A DNA stretch of 32,316 nucleotides. It comes from an uncultured Merdimonas sp. (GTDB lineage: Bacteria > Bacillota > Clostridia > Lachnospirales > Lachnospiraceae). Each line of letters opens with the position of its first letter. The first letter of the stretch is position 1. Made by a program: the position numbers and the translations under genes. The notes below the pieces were generated by a model that was not told the DNA's origin, ran no database searches, and was given only the letters and a program-made list of their open reading frames with translations. Positions 1 to 7,994 of the stretch are shown one piece after another. Where the stretch lies: contig CALWGE010000030.1 of the NCBI GenBank assembly GCA_944378225.1, forward strand, positions 1-32,316, given 5' to 3'.

Positions 1-101
1 TTTATTTGCAAACCTCCGAAAAATCAAGGTAAAACGTAACTTTTACAATAAAAAAAGAAGGTAGTTTTGACACTACCGCCGGATGCCAGGAGGCACGGAA
101 T

Positions 102-314
102 ATGATAACGATAGAAGAAGTCAGCTGTCCGAACTGCCATGGAACCATTGAAGTATTCGGAAGAGACGGTCTGACAGTGGTGGAAAGCAGCTGTGATGTC
201 TGCGGGTATGTGATACCGGCAAGTTCCAGCCTGGCACAGCTTCCCGGGCAAAACCAGATGAAGGAGAATGTCTATGCAAAAGGAGAAAAAACAGAATACA
301 AACCGTGCGTTTGA
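102..314 (+). CDS. Small zinc-ribbon protein, function unknown
   Basis: This 70-residue protein has two CxxC knuckles, C9-P-N-C12 and C31-D-V-C34, with 18 residues between them, the layout of a rubredoxin-like zinc ribbon that would bind one Zn ion. The start is supported by AGGAGG at 88-93, eight bases before the ATG. The last 41 bases overlap the next gene in another frame, so the two are probably translationally coupled. The polar tail after about residue 45 has no recognisable motif and may be shaped by that overlap. I do not recognise a named family; a nucleic-acid or protein-interaction role is possible but unproven. The two knuckles and the strong ribosome binding site make it likely to be a real gene. 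Confidence 0.65.
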   Translation: MITIEEVSCPNCHGTIEVFGRDGLTVVESSCDVCGYVIPASSSLAQLPGQNQMKENVYAKGEKTEYKPCV

Positions 315-909
315 TGAAATGCTGAAACACGCTCTGAAACGTCTGGAAGGAAAGGAACCTGAAGAAATCGAAAAAAATACGGGGATTTGTTTTGACAGAA
401 GAAGGCAGAAATTTTATCTGAACAGTATGGGAAAATCCATAGAGATTCAGTATCCTGATTTTTCCGTTAGACCGGCGCTGGATGAATGGCACCATCTTCT
501 TGTTCTCCATTACCTGGATCTTGCGGATGGCACAGAACTGAGCGGCAGGCTGATGACCTTTGGAGAACTCCCTGATGGAATGGTAAGAGGAGGAGGATTT
601 GACCGGCATACTGAACAGGAAATCTCCGAAAAGATAGGGCATTGTTCACCCAAATCGGTAAAAGACGCCTGTGCAGTTCTGGGAGGCAGACTGTGTATGT
701 CAAATGCAGATATATGTGCGGTTTTTGACTTTTTTCCGAGATATCCTGTTACGTTCAAGCTGTGGTTCGCGGATGAAGAAATTCCGGGCAGCGGAAGACT
801 GTTTCTGGACAGAAGCGCGGGACATTTTCTGTCTGTAGAAGACGCAGTGACAGCAGGGACACTTTTGCTGGAGAATCTGATTCGTTTGATTCAAAACTGT
901 GAAAAGTAG
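274..909 (+). CDS. DUF3786 family protein
   Basis: This protein of about 211 residues matches my memory of the DUF3786 family. Recognisable family segments are HHLLVLHYLDLADG in the first half, the L-x-G-x-x-x-TFGELPDG segment, and the late FPRYPVTFKLWFADEEIPGSGRL stretch in which the F-P-R-x-P and D-E-E residues are typical. No membrane segment or signal peptide is seen, so it should be cytosolic. I place the start at 274 because AGGAG at 262-266 lies seven bases upstream; the in-frame ATG at 268 is only one base from it. The gene starts inside the zinc-ribbon gene and probably shares its transcript. Family function is unknown; some relatives occur in anaerobes near corrinoid or metal enzymes, which I cannot test here. 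Confidence 0.82.
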   Translation: MQKEKKQNTNRAFDEMLKHALKRLEGKEPEEIEKNTGICFDRRRQKFYLNSMGKSIEIQYPDFSVRPALDEWHHLLVLHYLDLADGTELSGRLMTFGELPDGMVRGGGFDRHTEQEISEKIGHCSPKSVKDACAVLGGRLCMSNADICAVFDFFPRYPVTFKLWFADEEIPGSGRLFLDRSAGHFLSVEDAVTAGTLLLENLIRLIQNCEK

Positions 910-969
910 GATCGGGTATCTGTAAAGCTGCAGACTTATAAAGAGATCACGCCAAATACCGTTTTACCA

Positions 970-998
970 TTGTCATTGTATCTGTCAGAGAGTATACT
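970..998 (+). promoter_or_regulatory. Sigma-A promoter of the DUF3137 gene
   Basis: TTGTCA at 970-975 and TATACT at 993-998 are separated by exactly 17 bases. Transcription would begin near 1005, giving a leader of about 80 bases before the ATG at 1085. Confidence 0.7.
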
Positions 999-1084
999 GG
1001 ATTCTGTCGGAAATTAAAATCTGCAGCTGTTAATGACAGCAAAAAAGAGTTTCATGTAAGCTTTAAGGAAAGGTAAGGAAAATC

Positions 1085-2005
1085 ATGGATAACCTTGTGA
1101 GTGAAGAACAGCTGGAAGAGCTGCGCGAAAAAGCAGTCAAACGCGCCCGAATTGTTTATGCGCTGTCGATTCTTTCAATTCCCCTGTATGCGGATCTGTT
1201 TTACCGGTTTATGAAGGAAGAGGAGAGCGTACAGGAACTCTTTTTTGTAAAACTGGCGGCTGTTTCTCTTGTGCTGGCAGCCGGTACCCTGGTACTTTTG
1301 TGGCATCTGATTGTTTCACGAACCTACAGCGAGTTTAACAGAAGTTTTAAGGAAAAATATGTGCTGCATACGATAGAAAAAATTCCCGGCTTTGAGCGGC
1401 TCCAGTATGAGTCCAGGGCCGGGTTTTCCTGGGATGAGGTCAGGAATTCGGCCGTAACTGCCTGCGGAGACGAAAAGTATTTTGAAAGTGAGGATTTACT
1501 GCGTGGAGAATATGAGGGAATATCGTTTATTATCAGCGATGTGACAGCCAGAAAACTTGTGCGCAGAAACAAAAAGACAAGGCTGGAGGAGGTATTTGAC
1601 GGTCAGATACTCTGTCTTTTTCAGTTTGATGATACCAAGATCAGCAAAGGGCACGTTCAGTTATTTCAGAAAAAGTTTTTGTCGGATATCAGCGGCTGGA
1701 AGGCGGAACACAGAATTCGGCTGGAGCGGGAAGAGTTTAACAGCCGGTTTGAGATTTTTGCGGATGATGAGTATAACGCCTATTATATTCTGACGCCCAG
1801 GCGAATGGAAAAAATCATGGAATTTACGGATATGGTGAAAGCTCAGACATCGCTGGTATTTTTAGATGACAAGATTTTTGTGGCAGTAAAAAAAGCCAGT
1901 CTGTTTGAAGCATCCACAGACAGGCCGGTGGCGGAACAGACAGAAAGCATTCAGCAGGATGTCCGGCTCATCCAAAAAGCCAGAGAAATGCTCATATCAG
2001 ACTGA
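1085..2005 (+). CDS. DUF3137 family membrane protein
   Basis: This 306-residue protein has two membrane segments near residues 22-42 and 52-76, then a soluble domain of about 230 residues. The soluble part carries DUF3137 hallmarks: EDLLRGEYEGISFIISDV (the S/E-D-x-x-x-G-x-Y-x-G pattern), then an F-D-G-x-x-x-x-F-x-F-D segment, RFEIFADDEYNAYYILTP (the F-E-V/I-x-x-D-D motif) and D-D-K-I-F-V-A-V near the end. The biochemical function of the family is unknown; its form suggests a membrane-anchored cytosolic domain. It has its own promoter at 970-998 and an AAGGA-type ribosome binding site just before the ATG. It faces the MATE gene tail to tail with only about 50 bases between them. Confidence 0.75.
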   Translation: MDNLVSEEQLEELREKAVKRARIVYALSILSIPLYADLFYRFMKEEESVQELFFVKLAAVSLVLAAGTLVLLWHLIVSRTYSEFNRSFKEKYVLHTIEKIPGFERLQYESRAGFSWDEVRNSAVTACGDEKYFESEDLLRGEYEGISFIISDVTARKLVRRNKKTRLEEVFDGQILCLFQFDDTKISKGHVQLFQKKFLSDISGWKAEHRIRLEREEFNSRFEIFADDEYNAYYILTPRRMEKIMEFTDMVKAQTSLVFLDDKIFVAVKKASLFEASTDRPVAEQTESIQQDVRLIQKAREMLISD

Positions 2006-2054
2006 CGGATGAAGGCCAGAGTTCCTGCTGTTTTAAAAAATGGCTGCCGGAGCA

Positions 2055-3395
2055 TCACAGAGTCTGTTTCAGCCAGCCGACACGTTTATAGTAAAAGAAA
2101 AATGCCAGTGAGCTGATCCCCCAGGTCAGAGGATAAACCACATAGATCATCTGCACGTTGTGAGTCATGGGGACACTCACAGCGAGAAATGCCACCCGGA
2201 ATGCGCACCAGGAAGACATCATGATAATCATGGGGACAAACACTTTCCCTGCTCCCCGGAGTATGGAAGCGACAGAATGGGAATAGGCAAGCAGACAGTA
2301 AAAGAGAGCGGCCGTTCTTGCCTTACCGACTCCGAAACGAATGACCTCCGGTGTGGAATCAAAGGCCGCGATAAGCCCTCGTGCGGACAAAAATACTGCA
2401 AATCCAATCAGCTCAGCCATTACGACAGTCACCCATATGCCGAAACGGGCTCCTTTTTTGGTCCGCTCTATTTGTCCCGCGCCCAGATTCTGCCCTACGA
2501 ATGTAGTCATTGCCATGGTAAAGCTGTTGATTGGCAGAAAAGCAAAGCCTTCGATCTTGCTGTAAGCTCCGTATCCAGCCATTGCCATTTCCCCGAAGGA
2601 ATTGATATAGGACTGAACCACCACATTTGCAAATGCAATGATAGAATTCTGCACGCCGGAAGGCAGACCGATTCGGATAATCTGTCCGAGCATTCTCTGA
2701 TCAAAACGGATTTCCTTTATCTGCAGACGGCAGATCTCATCCGTCCGGAGCAGCTGTATAAAGCACAGCGCAGCGCTGAAAATCTGGGAGATCACCGTAG
2801 CCAGAGCTGCTCCGCCAACTCCTGTATGAAAATATTTAATAAACAGGATATCCAGGATCAGATTGACTACAGAAGAAACCATAAGATAATATAGGGGATG
2901 ACGGCTGTCACCGATGGCCTGCAGGATTCCCACAAAGATATTGTACATGACAAAACCCAGTGAGCCCAGAAAATAAATCTGCAGGTAAGCTACAGATTCA
3001 GGCATGACGCTTTCTGGCGTTCCCATCCAGGTTAAAATCTGAGGGGACAGCAGAACGCCTGCAGCAGTCATCAGTACTCCGGCCACAAGGCCGAAGGCCA
3101 CTGTGGTATGGACGGCAAGGTGAACATTTTTCCGATCCTCAGCTCCGAAATATCGGGATACGATTACACCGGCGCCGGAAGAAATACCGCTGAGGAAACC
3201 TATGAGCATGAATATCAGACTGCCGGAGGAACTGACAGCAGCCAGAGCGCTGCTGCCCAGAAAATTTCCTACAATCAGCGAATCGACGGTGTTATACAGC
3301 TGCTGAAACAAGTTCCCCAGTAAAAGAGGCAAAGCAAAAAAAGTCATCCGTTTCCAGATCGAGCCGCCTGTCATAGGCTCGACAGTTTTTCTCAT
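2055..3395 (-). CDS. MATE family multidrug/organic cation exporter
   Basis: This 446-residue integral membrane protein has the normal length and about 12 hydrophobic segments of a MATE (NorM/DinF-like) antiporter, which exports drugs or cationic metabolites in exchange for Na+ or H+. Typical features are the N-terminal LPLLLGNLFQQLYNTVDSLI helix, the G-S-S-A-L-A-A-V-S motif, and LQAIGDSRHPLYYLMVSS in the first half, mirrored by a second six-helix half. I place the start at 3395 because GGGAGGG lies just upstream of that ATG; an in-frame ATG at 3425 has no such site. A TTGCTT-17-TATAAT promoter sits at 3456-3484. Substrate cannot be predicted from sequence. Confidence 0.93.
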   Translation of the reverse strand: MRKTVEPMTGGSIWKRMTFFALPLLLGNLFQQLYNTVDSLIVGNFLGSSALAAVSSSGSLIFMLIGFLSGISSGAGVIVSRYFGAEDRKNVHLAVHTTVAFGLVAGVLMTAAGVLLSPQILTWMGTPESVMPESVAYLQIYFLGSLGFVMYNIFVGILQAIGDSRHPLYYLMVSSVVNLILDILFIKYFHTGVGGAALATVISQIFSAALCFIQLLRTDEICRLQIKEIRFDQRMLGQIIRIGLPSGVQNSIIAFANVVVQSYINSFGEMAMAGYGAYSKIEGFAFLPINSFTMAMTTFVGQNLGAGQIERTKKGARFGIWVTVVMAELIGFAVFLSARGLIAAFDSTPEVIRFGVGKARTAALFYCLLAYSHSVASILRGAGKVFVPMIIMMSSWCAFRVAFLAVSVPMTHNVQMIYVVYPLTWGISSLAFFFYYKRVGWLKQTL

Positions 3396-3455
3396 GGAAC
3401 TCCCTCCCGGTGCAGAAAATTTCACGTAGTATCTGAAGAAATTCTATATATTTTT

Positions 3456-3484
3456 ATTATATCTTTCTGCGTCGGTTAAAGCAA
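3456..3484 (-). promoter_or_regulatory. Sigma-A promoter of the MATE gene
   Basis: Read on the minus strand, TTGCTT (3479-3484) and a perfect TATAAT (3456-3461) are spaced by 17 bases, about 55-60 bases upstream of the chosen start at 3395. Confidence 0.65.
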
Positions 3485-3567
3485 GTACACTCCAGGGGTT
3501 CGAAAGGGAAAAACAAAAAGACTTTGGAGAAGGGATTGCCTCGTCGTACGAATGACATTTCCTGAAA

Positions 3568-3573
3568 TATAAT
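3568..3573 (+). promoter_or_regulatory. Probable -10 box of the GNAT gene
   Basis: A perfect TATAAT lies 33 bases before the GNAT start codon. No convincing -35 hexamer is found at the expected distance, so this is a weak or activator-dependent promoter at best. Confidence 0.4.
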
Positions 3574-3606
3574 GAAAGACAGCACGCAGAATCGGAGGGA
3601 AAAAAT

Positions 3607-4056
3607 ATGATTCTCAGAAAATATCAGTCAGCTGACTGCAGAGAACTTACAGAGTTATTCTACAGGACAGTTCACATCATTAATGCGAAAGACTATACAG
3701 AAGAGCAGCTGAATGCGTGGGCAGACGGACAGGCTGATTTGGAAAAGTGGAATAAGTCATTTCTGGAACACTACAGTATTGTAGCGGAAGAGGAAGGCAG
3801 GATAGTAGGGTTTGGAGATATCGATCAGACAGGGTACCTTGATCGTCTGTACGTTCATGCCGATTATCAGGGAAGAGGAATTGCCACTGCTATCTGCGAA
3901 CAGCTGGAACAGACTGTGCGGGGGAGGCTGGTAACGCATGCCTCCATTACTGCAAAACCGTTTTTTGAAAAAAGAGGGTATCAGGTAATAAAGGAACAAA
4001 AGGTAGAGAGAAAAGGAATTTTTCTTACTAATTTTGTGATGGAAAAATCCAGATAA
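3607..4056 (+). CDS. GNAT family N-acetyltransferase
   Basis: This 149-residue single-domain protein has the length and fold signature of the GNAT superfamily, which transfers acetyl groups from acetyl-CoA to amines. The acetyl-CoA loop is visible as VHADYQGRGIATAIC, with the Q-x-x-G-x-A/G pattern near residue 80, preceded by the strand GYLDRLYV and followed by the C-terminal ITAKPFFEKRGYQVI helix-strand segment. The overall sequence resembles YafP-type acetyltransferases. GGAGGG at 3595-3600 is well spaced from the ATG. It stands alone between divergent or separately promoted genes. The acceptor substrate is unknown. Confidence 0.9.
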   Translation: MILRKYQSADCRELTELFYRTVHIINAKDYTEEQLNAWADGQADLEKWNKSFLEHYSIVAEEEGRIVGFGDIDQTGYLDRLYVHADYQGRGIATAICEQLEQTVRGRLVTHASITAKPFFEKRGYQVIKEQKVERKGIFLTNFVMEKSR

Positions 4057-4087
4057 CCAGGAACCGGAAAAAGCAATAAAACCGGGG

Positions 4088-4116
4088 TTGACACCTTTCA
4101 GGCTATATGATAACAT
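4088..4116 (+). promoter_or_regulatory. Promoter of the lysO-MATE operon
   Basis: Consensus TTGACA at 4088-4093 is followed after 17 bases by TAACAT at 4111-4116. The inverted repeat TATTCG/CGAATA spanning roughly 4116-4142 lies at the expected transcript start and could be an operator or a small leader hairpin. Confidence 0.6.
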
Positions 4117-4187
4117 ATTCGCCCGGATGTTTCGAACGAATAATCAATAAAGACAAAACCTCTGGATTCGGCGGATAGGAGAAAAAT

Positions 4188-5108
4188 ATGACTACACTTC
4201 TGATTATGGCTGCCGGCGTGGGAATGGGACGTTTTTTTCCTGCCGGTCAGAAAGGTAAAAATGAGTTGCTCCAGTTGTTCTGTACCCTGCTTTTAATCTA
4301 TTCCATGGGAGTCAGCCTGGGCCAGCGGCAGGGCTTTTTTTCAGAACTTGGGGTCCTGGGGATGCAGAGTTTTCTGTTTTTTCTGATTCCGGTTATTTGT
4401 TCCATTGTGGCTGTTTATTTTCTGACAAGCCGCTTTATGGGAAAAAGAACAGAAACGAACAGAAGACAAAAAGAAAGGGTGAAAGGCGCACGGCAGTACA
4501 AAAGCGATCCTATGATGTTTCTGGCACTTGGCGCACTGCTGTCTGGAATGGGGTGCGGGGCTGTTCCTGCGATAGCCCTGTTTCTGAATCCACTGACATC
4601 CAGGTCGCAGTGGATTCTCTGGATACTGATGTTTTCTGTGGGGATCAGTGTGGGAATGCACAGAGGAATTCTGGACAAGATCCGGGAGAGTCATATAAAA
4701 ATTCTCGTGATTCCTTTTGGGATTATTGCAGGCTCACTGATCGGCGGTATGCTCTGCGGGCTTCTTTTGAACTATCCGGTGAATGAGGCTGTTTCCATAG
4801 CCGGAGGCCTGGGATGGTACAGTCTGGCAGGCGTATCTATCAGCAATCTGGCAGGGGCCAGGATTGGAAGCATAGCGTTTTTGAGCAATCTTTTGAGGGA
4901 GATTAGTTCCTTTTTTATGATTCCGTGGATTTCCAGGCATTTGAATGCATATACCTGCATTGCTCCGGCTGCGGCGACCAGTGAGGATACGACGCTGCCC
5001 ATGCTGATGCGTTATACAAATGAGGAAACGGTGGTATTTGCCGTGCTGAACGGGATCATCTGTTCTACCTTTGTTCCGGTTCTGCTTTCTCTTTGCTATT
5101 CTTTCTGA
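4188..5108 (+). CDS. lysO: LysO (DUF340) family amino-acid exporter
   Basis: This 306-residue membrane protein has about eight hydrophobic segments and the two-part DUF340 arrangement: a short N-terminal half (to about residue 85), a basic hydrophilic linker (about 85-105), and a longer C-terminal half. The C-terminal half contains GWYSLAGVSISNLAGA and REISSFFMIPWI, which are typical of LysO (YbjE), the L-lysine exporter of E. coli that also exports the antimetabolite thialysine. Length agrees with the E. coli protein (about 300). The ATG is preceded by AGGAG. The downstream MATE gene starts 32 bases after the stop, suggesting a two-gene export operon. The substrate lysine is inferred from family only. 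Confidence 0.85.
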   Translation: MTTLLIMAAGVGMGRFFPAGQKGKNELLQLFCTLLLIYSMGVSLGQRQGFFSELGVLGMQSFLFFLIPVICSIVAVYFLTSRFMGKRTETNRRQKERVKGARQYKSDPMMFLALGALLSGMGCGAVPAIALFLNPLTSRSQWILWILMFSVGISVGMHRGILDKIRESHIKILVIPFGIIAGSLIGGMLCGLLLNYPVNEAVSIAGGLGWYSLAGVSISNLAGARIGSIAFLSNLLREISSFFMIPWISRHLNAYTCIAPAAATSEDTTLPMLMRYTNEETVVFAVLNGIICSTFVPVLLSLCYSF

Positions 5109-5140
5109 AGTATTATGATTTATAGGGTGGAGGAACTGAG

Positions 5141-6442
5141 ATGGAGAAAAAACTCAGAAAATATATTTTTCCCAATATGCTGGCTATGGTTGGGACTTCG
5201 TGCTATATTCTGGCAGATACCCTGTTTATTTCCATGGCGGCAGGAGCGGATGGAATTACAGCACTGAATCTCACGCTGCCTGTCTATGGACTGATATTTG
5301 CCATTGGCTCCATGATCGGAATTGGTTCTGCAACCAGGTATACTCTGTCAAAAACCCTGGGGCAGACAGATGCAGATGAATATTTTTCAAATTCTGCAAT
5401 ATTTGCCGTCATGGCGGGTATGTTTTTTGCAGTTCTGGGTGTTTTCTGTCCCGATAAGGTTCTGAAGCTGATGGGTGCTGATGAGCAGATTCTGGCGGTG
5501 GGGCTGTCTTATATTCGTATCGTTCTTTGTTTCTCACCGTTTTTTATGCTGAATTATACTTTTACTGCCTTTGTAAGAAATGACAACGCCCCGCGCCGGG
5601 CTATGGCAGCTACCCTTATCAGCGGTATCTTCAATATTATTTTTGACTATATTCTTATGTTTCCGCTGAATCTGGGAATGACCGGTGCAGCGCTTGCAAC
5701 GGGAATCTCTCCTGTAGTCAGTATGATGATTTGTCTGACACATTATTTGTCAGCAAAGAATACAATCGTTTTTGTGAAAAAGCTGCCGTCTTTCCATAAA
5801 CTTCTTTCTTCCTGCAAGCTGGGAGTTGTCGCATTTGTGGGGGAGATTTCCAACGGAATTACAACGATGGTTTTTAATTTCCTTCTTCTCAATCTGGGAG
5901 GCAATACAGCAGTAGCGGCTTATGGAGTAATCGCCAACGCTGCGCTTGTGGGAACGGCACTGTTTAACGGTGTGGCCCAGGGACTGCAGCCCCTGGCAAG
6001 TTCTGTTCATGGAAGGCAGGACAGAGAAGCGGAAAAAAAGATTTACCGGTATTCACTGCGAACAGGTCTGATAATTGCAGTCTGTCTGGTAGTGATAGCA
6101 TTGACATTTACAGACAGGCTTGTGGGAATTTTCAATCAGGAAAATTCCGCGGCTTTGGCGGAATATGCACAGAAAGGTATGCGTCTGTACTTCCCCGGTT
6201 TTCTGCTGGCAGCTGCGAATATTGTGAGAGCAGGTTTTTTAAGTGCGGTGGGAAAAGGACTGCAGTCTTCCGTTATAGCTCTTTCCAGAGGAGTTTTTTC
6301 AATTGTGGTATTTGCCTGTGTGCTTTCTGCGCTGTGGGGGATGACAGGAGTCTGGCTGGCGTTTCCTGTATCAGAGTTGTTTACGCTTTTATTGTCAATG
6401 TTTATTATGATTACGGAAATAGGACGGCTGAAGAAAAAATAA
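5141..6442 (+). CDS. MATE family efflux transporter (MepA-like)
   Basis: This 433-residue protein has roughly 12 membrane segments. It shows MATE family landmarks in the first half (ADTLFISMAAGADGITALNL; FTAFVRNDNAPRRAMAATLI; the G-M-T-G-A-A-L-A-T segment) and a repeat of the six-helix unit in the second. The pattern is closer to the MepA branch than to the MATE protein at 2055-3395, and the two are not recent duplicates. The start has a GGAGG site. It lies 32 bases after lysO with no terminator between, so the two are probably cotranscribed; a strong hairpin follows the stop codon. Substrate unknown. Confidence 0.93.
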   Translation: MEKKLRKYIFPNMLAMVGTSCYILADTLFISMAAGADGITALNLTLPVYGLIFAIGSMIGIGSATRYTLSKTLGQTDADEYFSNSAIFAVMAGMFFAVLGVFCPDKVLKLMGADEQILAVGLSYIRIVLCFSPFFMLNYTFTAFVRNDNAPRRAMAATLISGIFNIIFDYILMFPLNLGMTGAALATGISPVVSMMICLTHYLSAKNTIVFVKKLPSFHKLLSSCKLGVVAFVGEISNGITTMVFNFLLLNLGGNTAVAAYGVIANAALVGTALFNGVAQGLQPLASSVHGRQDREAEKKIYRYSLRTGLIIAVCLVVIALTFTDRLVGIFNQENSAALAEYAQKGMRLYFPGFLLAAANIVRAGFLSAVGKGLQSSVIALSRGVFSIVVFACVLSALWGMTGVWLAFPVSELFTLLLSMFIMITEIGRLKKK

Positions 6443-6448
6443 GAAGAA

Positions 6449-6487
6449 GCTGCCATACTGATTTGTCAGTGTGGCAGCCTTTCTTTT
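6449..6487. terminator. Bidirectional terminator between MATE and popT
   Basis: A 13-bp stem (6449-6461 with 6466-6478, one G-T pair) closes a TTTG loop. It is followed by CTTTCTTTT on the plus strand and by a T-rich stretch on the minus strand, so it can end both the lysO-MATE transcript and the convergent popT transcript. Confidence 0.88.
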
Positions 6488-7364
6488 ATCGGGATGCAGA
6501 ACTTTTGTCTTTTATCAGCTGCATTCCCAGAACCAGAATTAATCCTACAGCGGCAGCAATAATGCTGAATGTATCCAGGCTCAGAGCTTTCTGAGGAACC
6601 TCCAGAGTGGTAGGTCCCATTATAATTGCATAAAAGGAACCGAGCATCATACCGAGTATCATATATACAGTCTGAGTTCTGAACTTTTCCAGACAGATTT
6701 TAATAATTTTTACTATGGTTACAGCTCCAGTCAGTACTCCGCAGCCAAAGAAGAACAGGCAGGGTACATAAGAAAGGTTGAGAGAAAGTACGCCTTTTAT
6801 TGCCATAATAACCGGAATATAAGCTCCGAAGATCAGGAGCAGAGTGGAACCGGATATTCCGGGCAGGAACATGGCGCAGATGGCAATCATTCCGATGAAG
6901 AAAAGCTTGACAGCAAGCCCGATGGAAAACTGACTCAGATCCATGGAAGCACCTGCAATTTTACCGTTTGCCCATGTGATTCCGGCTACGAGCACAATTC
7001 CAAGCAGGCAGAAGAGAAAGCCTTTTGCTATGTGGATAAAGCTGTTCTTTTCCTCCAGGATAATCAGAGGAATTGCTCCGGCAATAAATCCCATAAACAG
7101 AGAACTTACTATATAAATGTGGCTTTCGAACAGAGCGGACAGCACGAGAACTGCCATAATCATGCCTACAGCCCAGCCAACGCCAAGTTTAATCAGGTAT
7201 CTTAACGCTGTCTTTTTTTCATTTATCTTTCCAAATGTAAGATTATGTATGGAACCGATGAACTGATCATAAAAACCCATGATAAATGCAACAGTTCCGC
7301 CGGATACACCGGGTACGCTGTCTGCCAGCGCCATGCAGAATCCGTTTATTCCTTCTCTTAACAT
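6486..7364 (-). CDS. popT: PopT (DUF368) polyprenyl-phosphate translocase
   Basis: This 292-residue membrane protein belongs to DUF368. Members named PopT were reported to return undecaprenyl phosphate, the lipid carrier of cell-wall sugar units, across the membrane. Two inverted half-repeats are visible through their signature turns: PGVSGGT at residues 18-24 and PGISGST at 168-174, each in a re-entrant-like hydrophobic context. I choose the ATG at 7364 because AGGAGG lies six bases upstream; the ORF extends 23 codons further but that part has no ribosome binding site. The gene is monocistronic, bounded by the terminator at 6449-6487. The assignment to lipid-carrier recycling is by family. 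Confidence 0.88.
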   Translation of the reverse strand: MLREGINGFCMALADSVPGVSGGTVAFIMGFYDQFIGSIHNLTFGKINEKKTALRYLIKLGVGWAVGMIMAVLVLSALFESHIYIVSSLFMGFIAGAIPLIILEEKNSFIHIAKGFLFCLLGIVLVAGITWANGKIAGASMDLSQFSIGLAVKLFFIGMIAICAMFLPGISGSTLLLIFGAYIPVIMAIKGVLSLNLSYVPCLFFFGCGVLTGAVTIVKIIKICLEKFRTQTVYMILGMMLGSFYAIIMGPTTLEVPQKALSLDTFSIIAAAVGLILVLGMQLIKDKSSASR

Positions 7365-7477
7365 AAAAAACCTCCTGTGTGTTTCCTGAATATTTACCGT
7401 GAAAATGAGGCAAATACAGTTCTGATAGTTCACACTGATTCGTCAGTTTCTTTACCTCGCCGACGTCAGCGTTACCT

Positions 7478-7506
7478 ATTCTAAATGATTATGGCGCAAA
7501 AGTAAA
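7478..7506 (-). promoter_or_regulatory. Probable promoter of popT
   Basis: On the minus strand TTTACT (7501-7506) and TAGAAT (7478-7483) are 17 bases apart, leaving a leader of about 105 bases before the popT ATG at 7364. Confidence 0.4.
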
Positions 7507-7527
7507 GTAAAACAAACGATTTCATGC

Positions 7528-7556
7528 TTGTTTTTTACTAAAATGTATGATAAAAT
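7528..7556 (+). promoter_or_regulatory. Promoter of the DUF2798 gene
   Basis: TTGTTT (7528-7533) and TAAAAT (7551-7556) are separated by 17 bases. Transcription would start near 7563 and give a leader of about 90 bases containing the hairpin at 7598-7644. Confidence 0.5.
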
Positions 7557-7597
7557 TATATCTGATCTATGGTAAAAAATAACTGGAAACGTACATT

Positions 7598-7645
7598 CTC
7601 CTGAATGATTAACGAACAACACGGGGTCTAAATCATTTCAGGAGG
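7598..7645 (+). promoter_or_regulatory. Hairpin covering the Shine-Dalgarno of the DUF2798 gene
   Basis: CTCCTGAATGATT at 7598-7610 pairs with 7631-7644 across a 20-base loop, with a single bulged base. The right arm contains AGGAGG (7640-7645), the ribosome binding site of the ATG at 7652. The paired state would block translation, so this may be a translational control element. Confidence 0.5.
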
Positions 7646-7651
7646 TTTTTT

Positions 7652-7873
7652 ATGCCCAAAAATAAATTTGAAGATGTTGTCTTTACTATCATTATGGCAC
7701 TGATTATGGTCTACGGAATGGTAGTCTACAATGTAGCTCTCAATACCGGAGGAGTTACCGGACTTACCTTTTTGCTTGCGCTTCAGGAACTGCCCATTAT
7801 GGTACCTATTGCATTTATCCTGGAATTCTTTATTGTAGGAAAGATTGCAAGATTTTCCGCAGACAGGCCATGA
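7652..7873 (+). CDS. DUF2798 family membrane protein, single-unit
   Basis: This 73-residue protein has two hydrophobic segments (about residues 9-28 and 38-60) and the recognisable DUF2798 pattern: VVFTIIMALIMVYGMVVYN, then ELPIMVPIAFILEFFIVGK. Family function is unknown. Many Firmicute relatives that I know carry two such units in about 150-170 residues; here the frame stops after one unit with a short tail, so it may be truncated, although single-unit members exist. The start is fixed by AGGAGG at 7640-7645, which lies inside a hairpin. A long terminator hairpin begins 28 bases after the stop. Confidence 0.7.
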   Translation: MPKNKFEDVVFTIIMALIMVYGMVVYNVALNTGGVTGLTFLLALQELPIMVPIAFILEFFIVGKIARFSADRP

Positions 7874-7900
7874 TGAAAGGATAAAGTGAAAAGAAAAAAG

Positions 7901-7966
7901 AAAAGCCGCTGTCTTACAGTATTTTACCCGAGAAGGAAGAAACACTGTAAGACAGCGGCTTTTACT
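7901..7966. terminator. Bidirectional terminator, 20-bp perfect stem
   Basis: Arms 7901-7920 and 7944-7963 are perfect reverse complements over 20 bp around a 23-base loop. Both ends carry T-rich flanks in the outgoing direction, so it serves the DUF2798 gene and the convergent degV gene. Confidence 0.88.
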
Positions 7967-7994
7967 TTTGAAGACAGAAAATGAGAAAGGCAGT

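Noticed and set aside
60-77. Hairpin GGTAGT/ACTACC and a TTGACA at 67-72 near the left edge
   Set aside because: The T-rich flank is on the minus strand only, with no minus-strand gene to terminate, and no -10 box follows the TTGACA; too weak to call.
2160-2894. A 244-codon plus-strand frame inside the MATE gene
   Set aside because: Histidine- and serine-rich translation typical of an antisense shadow; the minus-strand MATE sequence is unambiguous.
4057-4187. Possible lysine riboswitch upstream of lysO
   Set aside because: The leader after the promoter is only about 65 bases and shows none of the L-box helices, which need about 170 bases.
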